Shown one piece after another: positions 1 to 5,336 of a stretch of 5,736 bases of DNA; position 1 is the first letter of the stretch; every line of letters begins with the position of its first letter. A model generated the notes under the pieces. It worked only from the letters and a program-made list of their open reading frames with translations. It was not told the origin of the DNA and ran no database searches. The stretch spans positions 1 to 5,736 of the forward strand of contig JAAAOZ010000069.1 in NCBI GenBank assembly GCA_009908585.1. Reading direction: 5' to 3'. The DNA comes from Chloroflexota bacterium. Its GTDB lineage: Bacteria > Chloroflexota > Anaerolineae > B4-G1 > SLSP01. The translations under genes and the position numbers were made by a program.

Positions 1-1
1 C

Positions 2-3000
2 ACCGGCGCTTACACGCTGGCGTGGACGCTCTCCGATGATGGTACGGCGTGGCTGGATCAAGATCCCACGGCGGGCGAAACCTCGGCTGACGGTGGAACT
101 TCGGCCGTCACAGTGACGTTGGATACCGCTGGCTTTGATCAACCGGGCGTCTACACCGCTACCCTCTTCGTGGACAATGACTCGATCAACGATCCTCTCT
201 CCGTCCCGGTGACTTTGACCGTCGAGCCGCCCGCAACATGGGGCAAACTTGAGGGTCTGGTCCAGGGCCTCGGCTACTGTGATGCTATGACGATGCCGAT
301 AGAAGGCGCGCGTGTCTTGGTTCAAAGCTGGATGACAGAGACGGTTACCGCCGGGTTAGAGGAAGACTTTGAGGGTGACGATGGTGGTTTTGTCGGCAGC
401 CTCGACTGGGAGTGGGGTACCTATAACTGGGACGGCAGCAACTGCAGTACCGCTTATCCTCCTCCTGCAGCACACTCCGGCGCCGATATGTGGGGCGCCG
501 TGCTCAACGACTGCTACAACAACCTTGGCGATACGAGCATCTTGACTTTCGAGGTGGATCTGAGCAGCGCGCTAACTGCTACGCTTTCCTGGTGGGACTG
601 GTATGATGTATATGAAGGCTTTGATCACGGTGAAGTATACGTCAATGGTATTGCAGTCTATGATCGCGCTACCTCGTATGTCATTCCCACGGCCTGGGAG
701 CAGCATCAGGTGGATCTGACGCCTTACGTCGGCGGCGTCGCGACAGTCGAATTCCGGATGTATGCTAGCACGGTCGTGAATCGCGCCGGCTGGTACATCG
801 ACGACGTGCGCATCGAGACTGATTCAACAGAGATGACTGAACGTCCTGCTACCTGGCTGTTGACCACCGACATCAGCGGCACCTACGGCTTATGGCTGGA
901 TGAGATGTACAGCCCGCTCACCGTCACCGTCTCCAACGAGGCCGGCTACGAAGAGCAGGTCTTCACCGGCGTTGACATCGTCAGCGACACCATCACCACC
1001 TTGGACGCCAACCTGCACTGGCTGCAACCCTGTCTCACGCCGACGCCAGACGCGCTGGATCTGAGTGTGCCAATGGGTACGACGACCACAGCGGAAATCA
1101 ACTTGGCGAACATGGGCGCCTTCACCGGTTCCTTCCTGCTCAACGAGCAAAGCTTGGGCTTCGATATAATGGCAGCCGGAGGGGCGGATGGATTTGGTTA
1201 CCGCTTCGCGGACTCCAATGAGCCTGGTTTCAGCCCCGTCTACGACTTCGTGGATATTTCCGAGATCGGGACGTCCGTGGCGCTGGGCGACAACGACTCC
1301 GCTGAGGTGGATATCGGCTTCGACTTCAAATTCTATGGCGCTGATGAACTCAACCCCAACCACTATGACACGGTCTTCGTCAACAGCAACGGCTTCCTCT
1401 CCTTTGGCGCCGGCTCCACCGACGTCAGCCCCGATCCGTTGCCCGATCCGACTCTGCCCAACAACCTCATCTCCGCCGCTTGGGACGATCTCAAACCTGG
1501 GTCCGTCTACGTCGAGAGCTTCGCGCAGTGTCCGTACAACCCGAACCCCGACACCGTGGATGCCTGCTTCATCGTCCAATACGAGGACTTCACCCACAGC
1601 GACGACAGCCCGGCGGGAACCTGGGAGGTTATCCTCTTCCACTCCGGCAGCATCTTGATGCAATATGCAGAAGCGGATGTACCGGGCGCGACGACCGGCA
1701 TCGAAAATCAGTTTGGCAATGTTGGCCTCAACTATGGGCCGACCCTGGCGGATGACCTGGCGATCTGCTTCGCCTATCCGGGTGAAGAGCTTGATTGTCA
1801 GTCCACCCTGGTGCCATGGCTGGATGTAGATGTGGATGAGGGCGATATCGCTGCCTATGACGACCTGAACGTGACCGTTACCCTTGACGCGGGTGCGACT
1901 GAAATCGCTGCGCCGGGCGACTACCTGGCCGAGCTTGTCATAGAAAGCGATGATCCAGTCAACCCGGACCAGATTATCCCGGTGACGATGACGGTGGATA
2001 TGCCCACGAAGAGCAAGATGTGGGGCAATATCTACGGTTGGACTTACTGCGATGCGGTCAGTGAGACGATGGAAGGGGCCGAGATCACCATCTGGACGGA
2101 GAATGGGGACAGCTATATGACGACCAGCGACGCTGATGGCGCTTATGCCGCCTGGGTGGAGCCTGGTCAGATGACCATGACCGTCGCGTATGACGGCTAT
2201 GTCTCTATGATGATGACCGATACGCTGGCTACCGGGGTCGCTCCACGACATGACGCACAACTTCACCTCGACGCCCCTTGTGCCAGCATGACCTATGATC
2301 AGGCCTTTGACGTGGTTGTCGCGCAGGGCGAACAGGTCACGCGCTCGTTGATGCTCAATAACGACGGCGCAGGTTGGTTGACCTATGACAATGTCCTCGC
2401 TACCAGCCTCTGGCTATCCGTTGATCCCGTGACCGGCTCTGTCGCGCCTTACGGTGCGCAACCTGTGAACGTGGTCTTCGACGCTACCGGGTTGGATGTC
2501 GGGGTTTACCAGACCAATATGGAAATCGCCCACAACGACCTCCAGGCTTCACGCATGTTCGTCCGTCCGATCCAGATGACGGTGGTGGATGATGGTACGA
2601 TCCTGATGCCGACGATGGACGCGAAGGAGGGCAACCCCGGTGAGACGGTCACCTATATGATGACGGTGACCAACTACGCCGAAACCGCCGTGACCTTCGA
2701 CGTTCTGGCTTCCGGCAATGTTTGGACGACCACCGTGCCGTCAACCGTAGATGTAGCAGCTAGTGACACGGCCACCTTCACCGTTGATGTGGACATCCCC
2801 GTCGACGCCCATACCGGCTACTCCGACACCGTCACCATCGATATCGAGTCGCAGGGTACAGATGAGCAGCAGGCCTCGGCGCTATTGCAGACGACCGTGG
2901 CTGAACAGCCCGTCGTGCTGGCGTTGTCCAAGATTGCCGATCCCAGTGACTATGTCATGCTTGGGGACACCATCACCTATACCATCGACCTCGTCAACGA

Positions 3001-4015
3001 CGGCAACGACCCCCTCACCATCGTTTTCACCGACACCATCCCTGATAACACCACTTACGTCGTAGAGAGCGTCACTGGCGGTGCGGAGTTTGACGATCCG
3101 CCCGGCGATCATATCTCCTGGAGCGGCATCCTGGACAAGGGCGCGGAACATACCATCACCTTCCAGGTGACCGTTGACGAAGACATCGCCAACGGGACGC
3201 TGATTACCAACACAGTTATGGTTGATGCGGATGGCGAGATCCATACCGAGTCAGCCATTGTGGAGGCGTATGCCCTGACGCTGGATGTGGCGGTGGCGGG
3301 CGAGGGCGCTGTACAGGTTGAACCTGAGCAAGAGCTATACAGCTTTGGCCAGTCTGTTACCCTCACGGCGACCGCCGATCCTGGCTGGACGTTCACCGGC
3401 TGGAGCGGGGATGTCGATAGTACAGACAACCCGCTGACCATCACCATCGAGAGTGACACCGTCGTCACTGCTACCTTCGAGGCTATCCCCTACACCCTCA
3501 CCGTCAACGAAGTGGGCAACGGCAGCGTAACCGTCGATCCAGGGCAGGACACCTACATCTATGGCGATGTGGTCACGCTCACGGCGACTGCTGATCCGGA
3601 CTGGGCCTTCACCGGCTGGAGCGGGGATGTCGATAGTACAGACAACCCGCTGGCCATCACCATCGAAAGCGACACCGCCGTCACCGCCACCTTCGAGATG
3701 TCCGTCACCAACCACGCCCCGATCTTCACCAGCACCCCCATCACCACCGCGGATGTTGGCGCTACCTACAATTACACCGCCACCGCCGAAGATGACGACG
3801 GCGACACCTTGACCATCACCATGGCGACTGGTCCCGCTTGGCTCACCCTCACCGACAACGGCGACGGCACCGCGCTCTTGGCAGGCACACCGATCTCCGC
3901 CGGCGTCTTCCCCGTCGAACTCTCCGTCACCGATGGCCAAGCTCAGGACACCCAAGACTTCTCCATCCTCGTCACCGGCAATAAGATCTTCTTGCCTCTC
4001 GTCTTACGGCAATGA
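2..4015 (+). CDS. Large multidomain secreted/surface protein, C-terminal 1337 residues (5' end outside window)
   Basis: The frame is open from the window edge to a TGA at 4013-4015. The GTG at 113 has no ribosome site and sits inside a domain, so it is not the start. Approximate order (fragment numbering): BACON/Ig-like 1-76; carboxypeptidase-regulatory-like 80-344, interrupted by a MAM/choice-of-anchor-J-like jellyroll 120-273; BACON-like 345-667, interrupted by a nidogen-like domain 395-598; second regulatory-like 673-760; BACON-like 761-863; NEW3-like 864-970; DUF11-type 972-1089; two InlB B-type repeats 1090-1160 and 1164-1232; He_PIG/cadherin-like 1237-1326; tail NKIFLPLVLRQ. It is acidic, rich in Thr/Asp/Val, with no membrane segment and no catalytic motif visible. 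Such modules act in adhesion or as accessory parts of exported enzymes. In Chloroflexota similar chains often follow a subtilisin-like (S8) protease; that is recollection and inference, since the N-terminus is missing. The export route cannot be seen. An intrinsic terminator follows 45 bp after the stop. Confidence 0.93.
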   Translation, partial: TGAYTLAWTLSDDGTAWLDQDPTAGETSADGGTSAVTVTLDTAGFDQPGVYTATLFVDNDSINDPLSVPVTLTVEPPATWGKLEGLVQGLGYCDAMTMPIEGARVLVQSWMTETVTAGLEEDFEGDDGGFVGSLDWEWGTYNWDGSNCSTAYPPPAAHSGADMWGAVLNDCYNNLGDTSILTFEVDLSSALTATLSWWDWYDVYEGFDHGEVYVNGIAVYDRATSYVIPTAWEQHQVDLTPYVGGVATVEFRMYASTVVNRAGWYIDDVRIETDSTEMTERPATWLLTTDISGTYGLWLDEMYSPLTVTVSNEAGYEEQVFTGVDIVSDTITTLDANLHWLQPCLTPTPDALDLSVPMGTTTTAEINLANMGAFTGSFLLNEQSLGFDIMAAGGADGFGYRFADSNEPGFSPVYDFVDISEIGTSVALGDNDSAEVDIGFDFKFYGADELNPNHYDTVFVNSNGFLSFGAGSTDVSPDPLPDPTLPNNLISAAWDDLKPGSVYVESFAQCPYNPNPDTVDACFIVQYEDFTHSDDSPAGTWEVILFHSGSILMQYAEADVPGATTGIENQFGNVGLNYGPTLADDLAICFAYPGEELDCQSTLVPWLDVDVDEGDIAAYDDLNVTVTLDAGATEIAAPGDYLAELVIESDDPVNPDQIIPVTMTVDMPTKSKMWGNIYGWTYCDAVSETMEGAEITIWTENGDSYMTTSDADGAYAAWVEPGQMTMTVAYDGYVSMMMTDTLATGVAPRHDAQLHLDAPCASMTYDQAFDVVVAQGEQVTRSLMLNNDGAGWLTYDNVLATSLWLSVDPVTGSVAPYGAQPVNVVFDATGLDVGVYQTNMEIAHNDLQASRMFVRPIQMTVVDDGTILMPTMDAKEGNPGETVTYMMTVTNYAETAVTFDVLASGNVWTTTVPSTVDVAASDTATFTVDVDIPVDAHTGYSDTVTIDIESQGTDEQQASALLQTTVAEQPVVLALSKIADPSDYVMLGDTITYTIDLVNDGNDPLTIVFTDTIPDNTTYVVESVTGGAEFDDPPGDHISWSGILDKGAEHTITFQVTVDEDIANGTLITNTVMVDADGEIHTESAIVEAYALTLDVAVAGEGAVQVEPEQELYSFGQSVTLTATADPGWTFTGWSGDVDSTDNPLTITIESDTVVTATFEAIPYTLTVNEVGNGSVTVDPGQDTYIYGDVVTLTATADPDWAFTGWSGDVDSTDNPLAITIESDTAVTATFEMSVTNHAPIFTSTPITTADVGATYNYTATAEDDDGDTLTITMATGPAWLTLTDNGDGTALLAGTPISAGVFPVELSVTDGQAQDTQDFSILVTGNKIFLPLVLRQ
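359..820 (+). other. MAM-like / choice-of-anchor-J jellyroll domain inserted in a regulatory-like domain
   Basis: Residues 120-273 run from LEEDFEG to the GWYIDDVRIE end. An opening acidic xxFEG segment, a central WWDWYD strand, a V-xx-AWEQHQVDLT strand and a closing GWYIDDVxI strand are typical of MAM-like and immune-inhibitor-A C-terminal jellyrolls, which bind glycans or proteins. The sequence on either side (GYCDA...IEGARVLV before, TWLLTTDISGTYGLWL after) reads as one carboxypeptidase-regulatory-like domain when joined, so the jellyroll looks like an insertion in a loop of that fold. The family name comes from motif recognition, not from a profile search. Confidence 0.65.
1184..1795 (+). 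other. Nidogen-like (NIDO-type) extracellular domain inserted in a BACON-like domain
   Basis: Residues 395-598 carry the pattern of bacterial nidogen-like domains: IGFDFKFYG, then VFVNSNGFLSFG, then LPNNLISAAWDDL, then a FIVQYEDF strand, and a late ILMQYAEAD...TGIEN...GLNY segment. Four cysteines occur near the end (AQCP, DACF, AICF, LDCQ) and could form two disulfides. The preceding strands (LSVPMGTTTTAEINLAN, 1058-1150) and the following ones (PWLDVDVDEG onward, 1814-2002) together resemble the uninterrupted BACON-like unit at 2282-2590, so this domain also appears nested. NIDO domains usually mediate adhesion; the ligand is unknown. Confidence 0.65.
2018..2590 (+). other. Second, uninterrupted regulatory-like + BACON-like module
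   Basis: Residues 673-863 form the compact version of the module seen earlier with insertions. WGNIYGWTYCDA and METGA-like EGAEITIW correspond to WGKLEGLVQGLGYCDA and IEGARVLV at 239-330. SDADGAYAAW corresponds to TDISGTYGLW, and LHLDAPC to LHWLQPC. The following WLSVDPVTGSVAPYG...GVYQTNMEI segment is a canonical BACON/Ig-like sandwich end. The correspondence shows that the large protein contains an internal module duplication and gives the reference for locating the inserted domains. Confidence 0.65.
3269..3697 (+). repeat. Two tandem InlB B-type repeats, 216-222 bp period
   Basis: Copies span 3269-3481 and 3491-3697 and encode residues 1090-1160 and 1164-1232. Each follows the pattern Y-x-LT-V...G-x-G-x-V...VTLTATADP-x-W-x-FTGWSGDVDSTDNPL...ITIESDT-x-VTATFE, typical of the divergent InlB B-repeat family of bacterial surface proteins. 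A 45-bp block (3392-3436 and 3608-3652) is identical between copies, whereas the N-terminal thirds differ and one copy carries two extra residues. The repeats are probably stalk or spacer elements. Confidence 0.85.
3980..4012 (+). other. Short C-terminal tail, NKIFLPLVLRQ (candidate sorting or retention tag)
   Basis: The last eleven residues follow directly on the He_PIG-like domain and break its composition: a hydrophobic FLPLVL core ending in Arg-Gln at the extreme C-terminus. It is not LPXTG, since there is no Thr-Gly, no following membrane helix and no long basic tail. I recall similar [YF]LPLV-x-R endings on secreted proteins of Chloroflexota. The role as an anchoring or sorting signal is inference. 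Confidence 0.5.
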
Positions 4016-4029
4016 CCTTGCTAGGCGTA

Positions 4030-4055
4030 TAACAGTCGCTTGTAGTATACTGTTA
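4030..4055 (+). repeat. Inverted repeat TAACAGT-N12-ACTGTTA after the surface-protein stop
   Basis: Perfect 7-bp arms lie at 4030-4036 and 4049-4055 with a 12-nt spacer containing GTATAC. It begins 15 bp after the stop codon and ends 5 bp before the terminator stem. In RNA it would be a weak hairpin that might help protect the 3' end. In DNA it has the form of a dimer-binding site, but no promoter or downstream plus-strand gene is visible to regulate. Confidence 0.5.
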
Positions 4056-4060
4056 CACGC

Positions 4061-4094
4061 AAAGGGCCGACTTCGAAAGAAGTCGGCCCTTTTT
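4061..4094 (+). terminator. Intrinsic (rho-independent) terminator of the surface-protein gene
   Basis: A perfect 14-bp stem pairs 4061-4074 with 4079-4092, closed by C-G around a GAAA tetraloop at 4075-4078. The stem core is GGGCCGAC/GTCGGCCC. Five T residues (4090-4094) end the stem and form the U-tract on the plus strand. Read from the minus strand the stem is followed by only three T, so it should act mainly on plus-strand transcripts and at most weakly on transcripts of the converging dehydrogenase gene. Confidence 0.93.
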
Positions 4095-4376
4095 CATGCC
4101 AGATATAAGTTAGTTACTGTCACGGGGCATTCGCTACTGCGCCGCGCCGATGGTTGAAACCCTCGGCTGATATCCAAAGTGCGAAGTTGGCACGAGCCAA
4201 CCAGAAACGCACTGAGGTTGCTTTTTGGGGTGGTTTTTCAACCCGTTTTCAACAGATTTTGTGTATCAGCCTCGAATTCATTCGCAGGCCGGCCAAGCGG
4301 CGAAAACTTTAAAATACTACCTGAGGTGCAACGCACTTTTAGGCGCCTTGGCCTGCTCATAAAATTACACAGATAC
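4095..4376. other. Non-coding spacer between convergent genes
   Basis: No reading frame here looks like a gene; open frames are extensions of antisense frames of the neighbours. Besides the palindromes at 4146-4226 it holds a split inverted repeat, GGCCAAG at 4291-4297 with CTTGGCC at 4347-4353. It also has a small 6-bp hairpin with one G-U pair, AGGTGC-AAC-GCACTT (4325-4339), followed by two more T. No T-rich intrinsic terminator is visible for the minus-strand dehydrogenase gene, whose stop is at 4377. No RNA gene of a known family was recognised. Confidence 0.6.
4146..4226. repeat. Cluster of palindromes, possible decayed REP-like element
   Basis: Two stem-loops lie next to each other. 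The first pairs GCCGA (4146-4150) with TCGGC (4163-4167) around a GGTTGAAACC core with one mismatch. The second pairs AGTGCG (4178-4183) with CGCACT (4208-4213) outside GTTGGC/GCCAAC (4186-4191 and 4196-4201) with an ACGA loop. An alternative 5-bp pairing, CAACC (4198-4202) with GGTTG (4216-4220), sits directly before five T at 4222-4226. Interspersed repetitive palindromes often have a degenerate GTTGAAAC-type core like this. No transposase gene is near. Confidence 0.45.
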
Positions 4377-5291
4377 CTACTCTTTGTATTTGACCGCGTG
4401 CCCGCCAAATTGATTGCGCAGAGCGGTCAACAGTTTGAAGGCGTAACTTTCTTCCTGCCGGCTGGCCAACCGCTGCAACAGCGCCAGCGTGATGACGGGC
4501 GCGGGCACGTCCAGGGCGATGGCCTCGAGCACCGTCCAGCGTCCCTCGCCGGAATCGTCCACCCAGCCCTGGATCTCCTCCAGATCCTGGCTCTCGGCCA
4601 GCGCGTCGGCGGCCAGATCCAACAGCCAGGAGCGGATCACGGTGCCGTAGCGCCACACCTCGGCGACCTGATGCAGGTCGAGGTCGAACGCTTCCTTCGT
4701 CTGAAGGATCTCGAAGCCCTCCGCGTAGGCTTCCATCATGCCGTATTCGATGCCGTTGTGCACCATCTTGACGAAGTGACCGGCGCCGTGCGGGCCGACG
4801 TGGCCCCAGCCGCGCTCCGCGCCGGGCGCTAATGTCTCGAAGATGGGGCGCGCGCGCTCGACGATCTCGCTTTCGCCGCCGATCATCAGGCTGTAGCCCT
4901 CCTTGAGGCCCCAGATGCCGCCGCTGACGCCCACATCCAAGAAGTGCAGGCCCTGATCCGTCACTTTCTCCGCGTGGCGCATGCTATCTTGGTAGTTAGA
5001 GTTGGCGCCATCGATGATGATGTCGTCCGGCTGGAAGACCTCCAGCAGCTTGTCGACCATCTTGTCCGTCGGCGCGCCCGCCGGCACCATCGACCAGCCG
5101 ATGCGCGGCGTGGACAACGCTTCGGCCAGCGCCGCGAAGGACTTGGCCGCCGTCACATGCTCCTCCTCATCCGCCAGCGCCAACGCCTTCTCCGTGGTGC
5201 GATTGTAGACCACCACGCGATGCCCGGCGCGGGCCAATCGTCGCGCCATGTTCTTGCCCATCTTGCCCAATCCCAGGATACCGATCTCCAT
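4377..5291 (-). CDS. gnd: 6-phosphogluconate dehydrogenase, decarboxylating, short form
   Basis: This cytosolic enzyme of the oxidative pentose phosphate pathway converts 6-phosphogluconate to ribulose 5-phosphate and CO2 while reducing NAD(P)+. The 304-residue product matches the short (about 300 aa, YqeC-like) family rather than the 470-residue form. Visible: Rossmann motif GLGKMG 7-12; cofactor-binding NRTTEK 30-35; DGANS 94-98; DVGVSGG 119-125; and GHFVKMVHNGIEYG 171-184 with catalytic Lys175 and Glu182 (sheep Lys183 and Glu190 equivalents). The short-form C-terminal helical domain shows RYGTVIRSWLLD 215-226, DSGEGRWT 246-253 and FGGH 295-298. All key residues are present. The ATG at 5291 has AAGGAG nine bases upstream, and the Rossmann strand starts at residue 2, so the start is firm. 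It follows an oxidoreductase gene by 45 bp and is probably co-transcribed with it. NRTTEK resembles NADP-type enzymes. Confidence 0.95.
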   Translation of the reverse strand: MEIGILGLGKMGKNMARRLARAGHRVVVYNRTTEKALALADEEEHVTAAKSFAALAEALSTPRIGWSMVPAGAPTDKMVDKLLEVFQPDDIIIDGANSNYQDSMRHAEKVTDQGLHFLDVGVSGGIWGLKEGYSLMIGGESEIVERARPIFETLAPGAERGWGHVGPHGAGHFVKMVHNGIEYGMMEAYAEGFEILQTKEAFDLDLHQVAEVWRYGTVIRSWLLDLAADALAESQDLEEIQGWVDDSGEGRWTVLEAIALDVPAPVITLALLQRLASRQEESYAFKLLTALRNQFGGHAVKYKE

Positions 5292-5300
5292 GCTCTCAAG

Positions 5301-5306
5301 CTCCTT
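5301..5306 (-). promoter_or_regulatory. Ribosome binding site of the dehydrogenase gene
   Basis: On the minus strand AAGGAG, preceded by further A residues, lies nine bases before the ATG at 5291. It is a strong Shine-Dalgarno match and fixes the start. The 45-bp gap to the upstream stop shows no clear promoter, which supports co-transcription with the upstream gene. Confidence 0.85.
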
Positions 5307-5336
5307 TTTGTGTTTGTCTTCCGATCTCTTTCCGAG

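Noticed and set aside
113..115. GTG as start codon of the large protein
   Set aside because: The frame is open upstream to the window edge and encodes the first half of a BACON-like domain, and no Shine-Dalgarno sequence precedes the GTG.
890..2266. 458-codon open frame on the minus strand
   Set aside because: It is fully antisense to the domain-rich plus-strand frame. Its protein is His/Arg/Gly/Val-rich without recognisable motifs, as expected of the complement of GC-biased codons.
3335..3955. 206-codon minus-strand open frame with internal repeats
   Set aside because: Its repeats simply mirror the InlB-type repeats on the plus strand, and it has no ribosome site or family resemblance.
3980..4015. 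LPXTG sortase signal at the C-terminus
   Set aside because: LPLVL lacks the Thr-Gly, and there is no following hydrophobic helix or long positively charged tail.
4018..4051. Promoter with TTGCTA and TATACT boxes
   Set aside because: The 22-bp spacer is too long, the -10-like box lies within an inverted repeat, a terminator follows immediately, and no plus-strand gene is downstream.
4151..4162. GTTGAAAC as a CRISPR repeat end
   Set aside because: It occurs once, inside a palindrome; there are no regularly spaced copies and no cas genes.
4179..4832. 217-codon plus-strand open frame overlapping the dehydrogenase gene
   Set aside because: Most of it is antisense to a clear 6-phosphogluconate dehydrogenase; its translation is the usual His/Leu/Gln/Arg-rich shadow product.
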